A stretch of DNA of 64,000 bases from VRUE01 sp963718755 (GCA_963718755.1 OY970376.1:2108001-2172000); one strand, 5' to 3'. Positions 39,666-51,500 are shown, numbered from the stretch's first letter. Numbers and translations are program-made. Notes: generated from the letters alone by a model not told the origin.

Positions 39666-42600
39666 ATCGAATGGAGCCCCGCCGAGCACCCGAGTGGGTG
39701 CCGGCGTGGCCCTTGTACTCGCCCTGGCCCTGCTCGCCCTGCTGCCGGCCGGCGCTTCGGCCGCTGTCCCCGACACGCTCTGGAACAGCTGCGAGACCGG
39801 CTCAGAAGCGGGGCAGTGCTTCATCCCCCGCGGCATCGCCACCGATCCCACCAGCGGCAACGTCTACGTCGCTGACCAGGGGAACAACCGCATAAACGAA
39901 TTCACGATCTGGGGCGTCTTCGTCAAGGCCTGGGGCTGGGGCGTGCGCAACGGCGACCCCGAGCTGCAGAGCTGCACGGCGCAGACGGGATGCCAGGAAG
40001 GGCTGGAAGGCAGCGGGCCGGGACAGCCGACCCGGGGCAAGGGAGTTGCGGTGGACAGCGCCGGAGCCGTCTACGTCGTCGACACGATAAACCAGCGGGT
40101 GCAGAAGTTCGACCCCAACGCCGGGCCAAGCGACGACGAAGCCGAGTTCCTGCTCGCCTTCGGCGGCGAAGTCAACAGGACCAAAACTGAAGAAGCCGGC
40201 TCGACCGAGGCCGAGCGCAACCTCTGCACCGCCGCCTCGGGCGACGTCTGCCAGGCGGGCACGAAAGGCACGGGCAACGGCCAGTTCGGCAGTTGGGCCA
40301 CGGAGAGCAGCACGATCGCGATAGGCCCGAACGACGAGATCTACGTCGGCGACGAGAACCGGATCCAGCGCTTCAACACAGGCGGCGGGTACGTCGAGAG
40401 CATCCCGCTGCCCGGAGAGACGGTGCAGTCGCTGACGGTCGATACCAGCGGCGGGCCCAACGACGGCAACCTCTACGTCGCGCGCTGCAACCCCGCAAAC
40501 TTCTGCGTCCAGAACAACACCGTCCCCGGCTCGAAACCCGACGTGCTGAAGCTGAGCCCGGCGGGTGCCGTCCTCGACACCCTGGCGGTGCCCGATCCGC
40601 AAGCGCTCGCGGTCGACGACGACGGCAACGTCTACGTGGTCGACGGCGTCAAGTTCGTTGAGTTGTCCAGCTTGGCAATCCACAAGTTCGATCCCGCCGG
40701 CAACGAGATCCCCGGATTCCCCTTCTCCGACGGCTTCAACTTCTCGATCGGGATCGCCACCAGCTCGGCCTGCGGGATCGACGGCGCCGACTTCTACGTC
40801 TCCAACTACGAAGGCCCCAGCTACGTCCGCGCCTACGGCCCCCCGCCCGACCCGGCGCTCTGCCCGCCGCCGCCGGTCCCGCCCAGCATCGAGGCCCAGT
40901 ACGCGGCCTCGGTGCAGAGCAAAGGGGCGACGTTGAAGGCGGAGATCAGCCCCGAGTTCTGGCCCGATGCCACCTACTACCTCCAGTACGGCACCGGCAA
41001 ATGCTCTGAAGGGGGCTGCGGCAAAGAGCAGCCGCTGCCGCCCGGCTCGAAACTGACCAGCCAGGTCGTCAACAGGGCGATCACCACCGCCGGGGTCCTC
41101 CTCGACGGGCTCGAGCCCGCCACGACCTACCACTACCGCTTCGCCGCCGAGAGCTCGGGCGGAGGTCCGGTCTTCGGCGTCGGCGGAGAAGAAGGGATCG
41201 ACGGCGAGGAAGGAACCTTCACCACCTTCCCGGCCCAGACGGTGAAGCCCGACTGCCCAAACCAGGCCTTCCGCACCGAAGCCTCGGCAAAGCTGCCCGA
41301 CTGCCGCGCCTATGAGATGGTCAGCCCGGTTGACAAAAACGGCGGCGACGTCGCCTCAGGGGAAATCGCGGGCGCCTTCACCGCCCCCAACAAGAGCTCG
41401 GCCGACGGTGAGCGGCTCGCCTTCAGCTCGATCCGCGCCTTCGCGGACCCCGAGGCCGCGCCGCTGACCAAACAGTTCCTCTCGGCGCGAGGAGGAGGTG
41501 GCTGGTCTGCTTCGTCGATCTCCGCGCCGCGGACCAGCTTCCCGATCTGGCCCCCGGGCTTCACCGGCCAGTTCAAGGCCTTCGACGACGACCTCTGCAG
41601 CGGCTGGTTCATTCAGGACTCAGACCTCGCCCTGGCACCCGGAGCCCCGGCGGGAGTCGCCAGCATCTACCGCCGCGACTACTGCGACCCAGAAGCGAAT
41701 TATGAGCTGCTGACCCCCGTCGACCCACCGGGCTTCGGCTTCGAAGCGGGCGAGAAGAAACCGGAATTCTACGTCCCCAACCCGCAGGGGTTCTCAGCCG
41801 ACCAGGCCCACACCGTCTTCCGCGCCCCCGCGGCGCTGGCCGAAGGTGCCTGCGCGACCGTAGGGATCAACCAGGTCTACCTGGTCTCCAGGGAAGGCCC
41901 GCTGCGGCTTATCAGCGCCCTGCCCAACGGCAAAGGGACCTGCACCAACGCGACCGCCGGCACCTTCGAGGACTCAGCTGACGGCTTTCGCGAGTCGAAC
42001 ATGGTCGGCGCGGTCTCCGAGGACGCCTCGCGGGTGTTTTGGACCGACTCGCTGCAAACCGGCACCGAGGGCAATATCGGCATCGGCCCCGGCAACCTCT
42101 ACCTGCGCCAAAACGCGACCGAGGAACAGAGCCCGGTCGCATCGGGCAGCTGCACCGACCCCGCCCTGGCCTGCACGACGGCGATCTCCAAAAGCGGCGC
42201 GGCCCGCTTCTGGGGCGCAAACCCCCAGGGCGCCACCGCGATCTACACCGTCGGCATCATCGGCACCGAAGGCGCAGAGCTCTTCGAATACGACGTCGAA
42301 GAAGCCAAATCCAAATCGATCGCAAAAGGGCTGAAAGGAGTCACCTCAGGCGTTGCCGGGATCAGCGAGGACGCCTCGCGCGTCTACTTCGTCTCGACTG
42401 AGGTGCTGAGCGGCGAACAGGAGAACAGCGAGGGCGGCAAAGCCCTGGCCGGGGCGCAGAACCTCTACCTCTATGAAGCGGGCGTGGGCATCGTCTTCGT
42501 GGCGAGGGTCGTGGACCCCGACTCCCCCGCCAGCGTTAAGCCCAACTCGCGCCGCTCGCGCGTCAGCCCCGACGGCCTGCACTTCGCCTTCGCCTCGGCA

Positions 42601-43485
42601 GGGAAGTTGACCGCCTATGACAATAAGGACGCCGCCGCCGGGAAACCGGCCGCCGAGGTCTACCTCTACGACGCCGAGGCCAGCGGCGGCCCGGGGGAGC
42701 TGCGCTGCATCTCCTGCAACCCGAGCGGGGCGCGGCCGCAGGGGCGGAACCTGGGCTCCTCCGCAACGCCGCGCTGGACCGCAGCCACGATCCCCGGCTG
42801 GAATGAACAGCTGCGCCCGACGCGGCTGCTCTCCAACGACGGCGGCCGGCTCTTCTTCGAGAGCTATGACGACCTTTTGCCCCGCGACAGCAATGGGCGC
42901 ACCGACGTCTACGGGTGGGAGCGGGCACCTGATCAGGAAGCCTGCGCGAAAGCCGGAGCGGACCTCTACGTGCAGAGCGCCGGCGGCTGCCTCAGCCTGA
43001 TCTCGAGCGGCCAGAGCCTCGGCGACTCCGAACTGATCGACGTCGGCCAAAGCGGCAGGGACGTCTTCTTCACCACCTCCGCCAGCCTGCTGCCCCAGGA
43101 CCCCGGGCTGATCGATGTCTATGACGCCAGGATCGGCGGCGGCTACCCGCCGCCGCCGAAGCCGCCGGCGGTCTGCGAAGGAGACGCCTGCCAGGGGCCG
43201 GTATCGGCGCCCAGCGACCCGACCCCCGCCTCTGCCGCCTTCGAGGGAGCGGGCAACGTCAAGCAGATCAGCTCACCGCGCTGCCCGAAGGGCAAGCGCA
43301 AAGCGCGCAAAGGCGGCAAGGTCCGCTGCGTGGCGAGGAAGCGGCAAGGAAACCGCGACCTCTGCCGGGCCAAGAGCAGGGCGAATGCGGAGCTCAGCGG
43401 CCACAACGGCAAGGCGGCGAGGAGCAGGCCGGTGATGGAGGCCGGCTGCGGGAGAGGGAGCAAGGCAAAGCGTGTTGGCCGCTAG
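39652..43485 (+). CDS. NHL-repeat protein copy 2 with tail of the partner protein fused on
   Basis: 1277 aa, same architecture as the copy at 33148. GTG start 39652 overlaps the partner gene by 14 bp. After the basic tail CPKGKRKARKGGKVRCVARKRQ it runs into NRDLCRAKSRANAELSGHNG... and KAKRVGR, which is the C-terminus of the partner protein (compare NSRNLCGAKSRANAELSG). A deletion therefore removed the start and nearly all of a second partner gene and fused its last ~45 codons in frame. Likely still exported. Confidence 0.8.
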   Translation: MPAARSNGAPPSTRVGAGVALVLALALLALLPAGASAAVPDTLWNSCETGSEAGQCFIPRGIATDPTSGNVYVADQGNNRINEFTIWGVFVKAWGWGVRNGDPELQSCTAQTGCQEGLEGSGPGQPTRGKGVAVDSAGAVYVVDTINQRVQKFDPNAGPSDDEAEFLLAFGGEVNRTKTEEAGSTEAERNLCTAASGDVCQAGTKGTGNGQFGSWATESSTIAIGPNDEIYVGDENRIQRFNTGGGYVESIPLPGETVQSLTVDTSGGPNDGNLYVARCNPANFCVQNNTVPGSKPDVLKLSPAGAVLDTLAVPDPQALAVDDDGNVYVVDGVKFVELSSLAIHKFDPAGNEIPGFPFSDGFNFSIGIATSSACGIDGADFYVSNYEGPSYVRAYGPPPDPALCPPPPVPPSIEAQYAASVQSKGATLKAEISPEFWPDATYYLQYGTGKCSEGGCGKEQPLPPGSKLTSQVVNRAITTAGVLLDGLEPATTYHYRFAAESSGGGPVFGVGGEEGIDGEEGTFTTFPAQTVKPDCPNQAFRTEASAKLPDCRAYEMVSPVDKNGGDVASGEIAGAFTAPNKSSADGERLAFSSIRAFADPEAAPLTKQFLSARGGGGWSASSISAPRTSFPIWPPGFTGQFKAFDDDLCSGWFIQDSDLALAPGAPAGVASIYRRDYCDPEANYELLTPVDPPGFGFEAGEKKPEFYVPNPQGFSADQAHTVFRAPAALAEGACATVGINQVYLVSREGPLRLISALPNGKGTCTNATAGTFEDSADGFRESNMVGAVSEDASRVFWTDSLQTGTEGNIGIGPGNLYLRQNATEEQSPVASGSCTDPALACTTAISKSGAARFWGANPQGATAIYTVGIIGTEGAELFEYDVEEAKSKSIAKGLKGVTSGVAGISEDASRVYFVSTEVLSGEQENSEGGKALAGAQNLYLYEAGVGIVFVARVVDPDSPASVKPNSRRSRVSPDGLHFAFASAGKLTAYDNKDAAAGKPAAEVYLYDAEASGGPGELRCISCNPSGARPQGRNLGSSATPRWTAATIPGWNEQLRPTRLLSNDGGRLFFESYDDLLPRDSNGRTDVYGWERAPDQEACAKAGADLYVQSAGGCLSLISSGQSLGDSELIDVGQSGRDVFFTTSASLLPQDPGLIDVYDARIGGGYPPPPKPPAVCEGDACQGPVSAPSDPTPASAAFEGAGNVKQISSPRCPKGKRKARKGGKVRCVARKRQGNRDLCRAKSRANAELSGHNGKAARSRPVMEAGCGRGSKAKRVGR

Positions 43486-46400
43486 GGCCAATGGCGCCGT
43501 GCCGGGGACCCGAGTGGGTGCCGGCGCGGCCCTGGCGCTGGCCATGGCCCTGCTCGCCCTGCTGCCGGCCGGCGCCTCGGCCGCCGTCCCCGACACGCTC
43601 TGGAACAGCTGTGAGACCGGCTCTGAAGCGGGGCAGTGCTTCATCCCCCGCGGCATCGCCGCCGATCCCACCAGCGGCAACGTCTACGTCGCCGACCTAG
43701 GGAATGACCGCATCAACGAGTTCACGATCTGGGGCGTCTTCGTCAAGGCCTGGGGCTGGGGCGTGCGCAACGGCGATCCCGAACTGCAGACCTGCACGGC
43801 GCAGACGGGATGCCAGGGCGGGACCAAAGGCGCTGCCGCGGGGCGGTTCAGCCGGGCAAACGGCATAGCGGTGGACAGCGCCGGCGACGTCTACGTCGTC
43901 GACACGATAAACCAGCGCGTGCAGAAGTTCGATCCCACCGCCGGCCCAAACGAAGACGAAGCCGAGTTCCTGCTCACCTTCGGCGGCGAGGTCAACAGGA
44001 CCAAAACCGAAGAACCGGGATCGACCGAAGCCGAGCGCAACCTCTGCACCGCCGCCTCGGGAGACGTCTGCCAGGCCGGCACGAAAGGCACGGGCAACGG
44101 CCAGTTCGGCCACTGGGCCCCCGAAAGCAGCTACATCGCCGTGGGCCCCAACGACGAGGTCTACGTCGGCGACGAGAACCGGATCCAGCGCTTCAACACA
44201 GGCGGCGGGTACGTCGAGAGCATCGCGCTGCCCGGGGAGACGGTGCAGTCGCTGGCGGTCGATCCGAGCAGCGGCAACCTCTACGTCGCGCGCTGCAACC
44301 TAGAAAGATTTTGTTTTCAGTCCATCAACATCCCCGGCTCGAAACCCGACGTGCTGAAGCTGAGCCCGGCGGGGGCGGTCCTCGGCACGCTGGCGGTGCG
44401 GATCCCAAGGCGCTCGCGATCGACGCGGACGGCAACCTCTACGTCGTCGACGGGGTGAGGGAGGACGCATTCATTCGCTCTGGAGATCCACAAGTTCGAC
44501 CCTGCCGGCAACGAGCTGCCGGGATTCCCCTTCCTTGACGGTCTCGACGCCTCGACGGGCATCGCAACCAGCTCGGCCTGCGGGATCGACGGCGCTGACC
44601 TCTACGTCTCGAACTTCAAGCTCTCAAACAACGACAGCTACGTCCGCGCCTACGGCCCCCCGCCCGACCCGGCGCTCTGCCCGCCGCCACCGGTCCCGCC
44701 CAGCATCGAGGCCCAGTACGCGGCCTCGGTGCAGAGCAAGGGCGCCACGCTGAAGGCGGATATCACCCCCAAGTTCTGGCCCGATGCGGCCTACTACCTC
44801 CAGTACGGCACCGGCAAATGCTCTGAGGGGGGCTGCGACAAGGAGCAGCCGCTTGCGCCCGGCTCGAAACTGACCAGCCAGGCCACCGACAAGGCGGTAA
44901 CCACCGCCGGGGTCTTCCTCGGCGGGCTCGAGCCCGCGACGACCTACCACTACCGCTTCGCCGCCGCGAGCTCGGGCGGAGGCCCGGTCTTCGGCGTCGG
45001 GGGAGAGGAAGGAGTCGACGGGACCGAAGGAACCTTCACCACCTTCCCGGCCCAGACGGTGAAGCCCGACTGCCCAAACCAGGCCTTCCGCACCGAAGCC
45101 TCGGCAAAGCTGCCCGACTGCCGCGCTTACGAGATGGTCAGCCCTGTAGACAAAAACGGCGGCGACGTCGCCACTGGGGAAATCGCCGTCTCATTCGCCG
45201 CCCCCAACAAGAGCTCGGCCGACGGTGAGCGGCTCGCCTTCTCCTCGATCCGCGCCTTCGCCGACCCCAAAGCGGCGCCGCTGACCAAACAGTTTCTCTC
45301 GGCGCGAGGAGCAAACGGCTGGTCTGCGGCCTCGATCTCACCGCCGCGCAACGGCTTCCCGATCGCCCCCCCGGGCTTCAAAGGCCAGTTCAAGGCCTTT
45401 GACGACGATCTCTGCGGCGGCTGGTTCGTGCAGGACTCAGACCTCGCCCTGGTCCCGGGGGCCCCGGCGGGAGTAGCCAACCTCTACCGCCGCGACTACT
45501 GCGACCCAGCAGCGAATTATGAGCTGCTGACCACGGTCGACCCACCGGGCTTCGGCTTCGAACCCGGTGAATTCCATCCGCAGTTCTACGTTCCCATCCC
45601 GCAGGGCTTCTCAGCCGATCAGACCCACACCGTCTTCCGCGCCGCCGGGGCACTTACCGAAGGAGCCTGCGCGACCGTGGGGATCAACCAGGTCTACCTG
45701 AGCTCCAGGGAAGGACCGCTGCGTCTGATCAGCGCCCTGCCCAACGGCAAAGGCACCTGCACCAACTCAACCGCGGGCACCTTCGAGGACACGATCGACG
45801 GCTTTCGCGAGTCAAACGTCGCCGGGGCGGTCTCTGAAGACGGCTCGCGGGTGTTTTGGACCGACTCGCTGAAAGCCAATACCGAGGGCGAAATCGGCAT
45901 CGGCCCCGGCAACCTCTACCTGCGCCAGAACGCGACCGAGGAACAGAGCGAAGTCGCCGCCGGCCAGTGCACCGAAGCGGAGAAAGCCTGCACGGTTGCG
46001 ATCTCCAAAAGCGGCAAAGCACGTTTCTGGGGCGCCGACCCGCAGGGCACCACCGCGATCTACACCGTCGGCGTCATCGGCACCGAAGGCGCAGAGCTCT
46101 TCGAATACGACGTCGAAGAAGCCAAATCCAAATCGATCGCAAAAGGGCTGAAAGGAGTCACCTCAGGCGTTGCCGGGATCAGCGATGACGCCTCGCGCGT
46201 CTACTTCGTCTCGACCGCGGCGCTGAGCGGCGAAGGGGAAAACAGCGAGGGCGGCAAAGCCCAGGCGGGGGCGCAGAACCTCTACCTCTACGAAGCGGGC
46301 GTGGGCATCGTCTTCGTGGCGAGGGTCGTGGACCCCGACTCCCCCGCCAGCGTTAAGCCCAACTCGCGCCGCTCGCGCGTCAGCCCCGACGGGATGCACC

Positions 46401-47212
46401 TGGCCTTTGTCTCCCGGGTGCCGTTGACGTCCTATGACAACAAGGACGCCGCCAGCGGGGAGCCCGCCGCCGAGGTCTACCTCTACGACGCCGACGGCAG
46501 CGGCGGCTCCGGTGAGCTGCGCTGCATCTCCTGCAACCCGAGCGGCGCGCGGCCGCAGGGGCGAAACCTGGGCTCCTCCGCAACGCCGCGCTGGACCGCA
46601 GCCACGATCCCCGGCTGGAACGAACAGCTGCGCCCGACGCGGCTGCTCTCAGCCGACGGCAGCCGACTCTTCTTCGAAAGCTACGACGACCTATTGCCCC
46701 GCGACTCAAACGGGCGCACCGACGTCTACGGGTGGGAGCGGGCCTCTGGCGAGGAAGCCTGCGCGAAAGCCGGAGCAGACCTCTACGTGGAGAGCGCCGG
46801 CGGCTGCCTCAGCCTGATCTCGAGCGGCCAGAGCCTCGGCGACTCCGAATTGATCGACGTCGGCCAGAGCGGCAGGGACGTCTTCTTCACCACCGCCGCC
46901 AGCCTGCTGCCCCAGGACCCCGGCCTGGTCGATGTCTACGACGCACGGATCGGCGGCGGCTACCCGCCGCCGCCGAAACCTCCGGCGGTCTGCGAAGGCG
47001 ACGCCTGCCAGGGACCGGTATCCGCGCCAAGCGATCCGACCCCAGCCTCCGCGGCCTTCGAGGGCGCGGGCAACGTCAAGCAGAGCTCACCGCGCTGCCC
47101 GAAGGGCAAGCGCAGGGCGCGCAAAGGCGGCAAGACCCGCTGCGTGGCGAGGAAGCGGCAGAAAAGCGCACAGCAAAAGCGAGCCGACGACAAGCGGAGG
47201 GCGGAACGATGA
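43472..47212 (+). pseudogene. NHL-repeat protein copy 3, disrupted by two compensating frameshifts
   Basis: GTG start at 43472 overlaps copy 2 by 14 bp. The frame is intact to about 44398, where one base is missing relative to the paralogues (GTG-C-GGATCC for GTGCCCGATCC). A stop (TGA, 44456-44458) follows. The correct protein continues in another frame (DPKALAIDADGNLYVVDG) and returns to the first frame near 44480 (LEIHKFDPAGNELPGF), then runs unbroken to 47212. The second part alone could be read from GTG 44729 (827 aa) but would lack a signal peptide. Sequencing error is possible; two compensating indels within 80 bp argue for either that or real decay. Confidence 0.8.
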
Positions 47213-47262
47213 GGCGCCTCACGGTGAAGGCCAGTTGCGGGAAGCAGCGCGCACGCGGTTAG
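47209..47262 (+). pseudogene. Remnant of the third partner gene start
   Basis: ATGAGGCGCCTCACGGTGA at 47209 matches the first 19 bases of the partner gene at 36891 (ATGAAGCGCCTCACGGTGA) with one change, and overlaps the NHL stop in the same ATGA manner. After about seven codons homology ends and the frame reaches a stop at 47262. The sequence then continues as the PucR-type gene. Confidence 0.7.
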
Positions 47263-48449
47263 CCCGTCGCCTGCGCTCCCGCCATGAGGAGATCGAGCAG
47301 GCGGCGCTGACGAGGGTCTACGCCGTCTCCGATCCGAGCGAGATCGCAGACGGCGAATACAGGGAAGGCCTTCGCGGCACGGTGGCCGCGGCCCTCCACT
47401 ACGGGACCGCGGCCTTCGAGTGTGCTGATGACCGCTCCCCCCCGATCCCCACGGAGTTGCTGACTCAAGCAAGACTGGCGGCGCGCAACCGCATCACCCT
47501 CGATGCGGTGATGCGCCGCTACATCGCCGGCTACACCGTCTTCGGCGACTTCGTGATCGAGGCCGCCGAAGAAGAGGGCATCTCCATCGGCTCTTCCCTC
47601 AAGCGCCTCTTGAGGGTCCAGGCAGCCCTCTTCGACCGCCTGCTCACCGCGGTGACAGAGGAATACAACCGCGAGGCGGAGCAGCCGGGCTCGGGCGCGG
47701 AGAGGCGGATGGAGCAGGTCAGGAGGCTGCTCGCCGGCGAGTTGCTCGACGCCCCGGACCTGAGGTATGACTTCGATGCACACCACGTCGGCTTGATCGC
47801 CGCAGGCGATGGCGCCGAAGAGCAGCTCAAGCAGATGCTGGCCGGTTTCGACTGCGGCTCGCTCATCGTCCCCACGGCAGAAGGAGCACTCTGGGCTTGG
47901 ATCGGCTCTCGCGAGAGGGTCGATCCTGCGGAGCTTCAGATCCAATCGCCACCTGACCGGCTAACCGTTGCGATCGGTGAGCCGGGCAAGGGGCTCGCCG
48001 GCTGGCGCCTGACCCACCGACAGGCAAGAGCGGCGCTGCCGATCGCCTCGGCGAGCCCAGAGCGCCTGGCCCGCTACGGCGAGGTCGCCCTGCTCGCCTC
48101 GATTCACGGCGACGAGCTCCTTGCCGCCTCCCTGCACCAGATCTTCCTCGCCCCCTTGGAGGGGGAAAGCGATGGAGGACAGGTGGCGCGCGAGACCCTG
48201 CGCGCCTACTTCACAGCCGCCCACAACGCATCTTCAGCGGCCGCCGGGCTCGGAGTCAGCCGTAACACCGTCACCAGGCGGCTGCAGGCGATCGAGCGGG
48301 CGATCGGACGCCCGCTGGACTCCTGCAGCGCCGAGTTGGAGGCAGCCCTCCGCTTCAGGGAGCTGCACAGTGGGGATGGAGGACGCTTGTCGATTCGCCC
48401 AGTAGGTGGCGCCCAATGGGGCACATTGCCACATCGCAAGGTCACTTGA
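47235..48449 (+). CDS. PucR/CdaR-type transcriptional regulator
   Basis: About 404 aa. C-terminal PucR HTH domain: LRAYFTAAHNASSAAAGLGVSRNTVTRRLQAIERAIGRPLDSCSAELEAALR in family form, preceded by a GGDEF-like/CdaR middle region and an N-terminal helical domain (VMRRYIAGYTVFGDFVIEAA). The start is uncertain: TTG 47235 is the first plausible codon after the partner-gene remnant; the frame is open further upstream inside the NHL gene. The original 5' end may have been lost in the recombination that joined it to the array. Confidence 0.75.
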   Translation: MREAARTRLARRLRSRHEEIEQAALTRVYAVSDPSEIADGEYREGLRGTVAAALHYGTAAFECADDRSPPIPTELLTQARLAARNRITLDAVMRRYIAGYTVFGDFVIEAAEEEGISIGSSLKRLLRVQAALFDRLLTAVTEEYNREAEQPGSGAERRMEQVRRLLAGELLDAPDLRYDFDAHHVGLIAAGDGAEEQLKQMLAGFDCGSLIVPTAEGALWAWIGSRERVDPAELQIQSPPDRLTVAIGEPGKGLAGWRLTHRQARAALPIASASPERLARYGEVALLASIHGDELLAASLHQIFLAPLEGESDGGQVARETLRAYFTAAHNASSAAAGLGVSRNTVTRRLQAIERAIGRPLDSCSAELEAALRFRELHSGDGGRLSIRPVGGAQWGTLPHRKVT

Positions 48450-48534
48450 ATCAGTCAGGCTGAGCAGGTCTCGTTACCGAGGCATCACACAATTGACGCT
48501 GGCGGTCGGGAGCCGCCGGCAGGGGAGGAAGTAA

Positions 48535-51500
48535 ATGTCAGCCAGATCAGTCAGGGTGTTGCTTCTCTGCATTGCCGCTTTCACCGCCGTCCTCCCCGCC
48601 AGCTCCTCGGCTCATCACAGCGAAGGCTCCAACGGCCGCATCGCCGGTCAGTCGGACTTCAAGCGGTTCGATGGGAAGACCATGCGTTTCATTCCATCTG
48701 AGCAGCGGTACGAAGTCCGCAGCCCCGGCGAGATCCCAGGTTTCGTGCATGTGGACGGCCCGCCCCCGCGCTCGAAGGGGCCCAGCTTCGCTGAGCCGGT
48801 CATTGCCAACGAGGACGGTCCGGGCCAGGACCTTCCTACCCAGGAGCTCTCTCCCATCTGTCGTTATACGGGTAACCGGATCGTTGTGCTCTATACCCAC
48901 CGGCCAGGGGAAACCGGTCCGGCGCCGGTCGAAACGATCCGCAGCATCGTGCGGCGGATGAACTGGAAGATCGCCGATCAGTCCTCGCTGTCAAGCGGCG
49001 GTGCCCGATCCGTCCGTATGGCGGTCGACTGCGATGGATCAGGTCAGATCGCCGTTCATGACCTGGCCACGCCAGACAACAGCTGGGGAACAGTTGATGA
49101 AGTGGCCAAGAAAGCGATTGTGCAGGGTCCCGGCACGCGGGCGGTCAAGTTCCTCGCCTTCGACGGCGCTGCGGAATCCGGGAATCCCTACGGAATCGGT
49201 GGGCCCGTGTACCCCGACGCAAGCAAGAGCAGACAGAATTCAAATGCAACCGCCACTGCAACGGCGGTGATTTACCCGTTGGTTCCACCTGGTGGTGGGA
49301 CGCACACTTGGTACACCCACGTCACGATTCACGAGCTGATGCACGCGCTGGGCGCATCGCAGTCCGAAGCCACTCCACCGGCCCCGTATGCCACCCCGCC
49401 CGGTAGCGGTAATCACTGCATTGACGGCTGGGACGCCCTCTGCTACTACAGTTACGGCGGCAATTATTGCACCACTGCAGCTGGATACGGCACGCCCGTG
49501 ACCATGCCGATCGACTGCAACAAGAACACCTACTTCAACGCTGCACCCCCAGGGGGATCATGGCTCGCCACCTACTGGAACCTCGCCCAGCCCGAGAACC
49601 CCTTCTTCTCGCCGGCGCCGGGCCAATCGGCTGGTGCGACCACGAACGAACCCACTTCCGTTGGGCAAAGCAGCGCGACGCTGCAGGGCAGCGTGACGCC
49701 CAACGGCGAGTACGCCTCCTACGCGTTCGAATACGGCAAAGACACCTCCTACGGGTCAATTGCACCGTTCGCGCCAGCGGGGACAACCGGCCTCGGAAAA
49801 ATGACCAGCCTCAGCCAGTACGGCTCCTCACCAATCTCCGTGAGCGCCAAAATCTCCGGTCTGACGGACGGCGGCGCGGTATACCACTACCGCCTCGTTG
49901 CGATCAACGACACCGGCCAGCTCGTCTTCGGCCAAGACAAAACCTTCAAAACGAAAGGGCCGACCATCGTCACCGGGGGAGTCACCGACTTCAGCCCTGG
50001 AGCGGCGGTGCTGCATGCCACGGTCAACCCGAACGGCGCGGAAACCTACTGCGGTTTTGGCGTCGCAGAGGTCGGTGGGCCGTTCATCAACTTCTTCTAC
50101 GGCGATGCTGGCTCAGGCACCAGCGACGTCGACTGCTCGGCCCAGGTCACCGGGCTTCACGGCAACAGGAACTACGAATACGAAGCTGAGGCCGGAAGCG
50201 AAGGCGTTAACACCGTCGTAGGCGAAGTAAAAACGTTCAAAACGCCCGAATGGCGGCCGGTCGTCTCTGTCGGCGACGCGAGCGCTGTGACCGCCCTGCA
50301 GGCGACGCTGAACGGCAAAGTCAACCCGACTGGCTTCGCCACGAGCTACCGCTTCGAATACGTGAGCGACGCCGACCACAAAGCCAGTGGCTACACCAAA
50401 GCGATCAGCGTCCCCGCTTCGCCGAAAGCGGTTGGATCGGGGATCGCGGACGTTGCGGTGAGCGAGACCATTGCACCGCTCACGCCGTCGACGACCTATC
50501 ACTACCGCTTGGTCGCGACGAGCGAAGAGGGAACCACCACCGGTCCCGACAATACGCTCACGACCGATCCCTCGCCATTGGCCGTGACCCAAGGGGCGAC
50601 CAACGTCGAGCTGACCAAAGCGACGCTGACCGGGATCGTCAACCCGGAGAGCTTGTCCACCACGTACCAGTTCGAATACGGCCCGACCGCCTCCTATGGC
50701 ACAAAAGTTCCGGCCCCTCCCCAGAGTGCCGGCTCGGGCATCGCCGACGTGCCGGTGAGCCAGCCGATCGAAGGGCTCACGCCTCATTCGACTTATCACT
50801 TCCGCCTTGTCGCGACGAACTCCAACGGGACCACCTACGGCGCCGATAGGGAGTTCTTTACCGGCGCCTGGTCAACCCAGGCCACCCCCAACCCCGTCCC
50901 CTATGACCAGAGCCTGCTCGAAGACACCTCCTGCCTCTCCTCCACCTCCTGCGTCGCGGTCGGCAACGACGAATACCGGGGCACGGCCTTCGTGCAGACC
51001 TGGAACGGCAGCGAATGGAAAGTCCTCACCACCGTGCAGGGTTCCAGCTTCAACGGCATCTCCTGCTCGGGCAACGCCTGCCTGATCACCGGCAGCAGTG
51101 GCTCCAAAGGGCTCACCTGGAAGCTGGGGAAAATCGGCGGCAACTGGGGCCCCTTCTCCCAGTTGACCACGCCCACCCCCGAAGGCGTGAGCACGGTCAC
51201 CCTCGAAGACGTCGCCTGCAGCGCCGAAACGGTCTGCACTGCGGTGGGCCACCACGCCGAAGGCACCCTGGCGATGCGCTGGAACGGCACCTCATGGACG
51301 ATCCAGACGACGCCCAACCCGAGTGGCGGCGAAGGCAGCGGCGGCAAGCTGCTCGCGGTCTCCTGCCCGTCGGCGACCTCCTGCACGGCGGTGGGCTCCA
51401 GAACCTCGAGCGGCACCCAGACCTTCTCCGAGCGCTGGAACGGCACCAGCTGGTCGATCGTCTCGGTGCCCAAACCGGCGGGCTCGGTCGAAGGCCGACT

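Noticed and set aside
46932..47234. N-terminal extension of the PucR-type gene
   Set aside because: Overlaps the NHL copy 3 coding frame and shows Arg/Pro-rich shadow composition.
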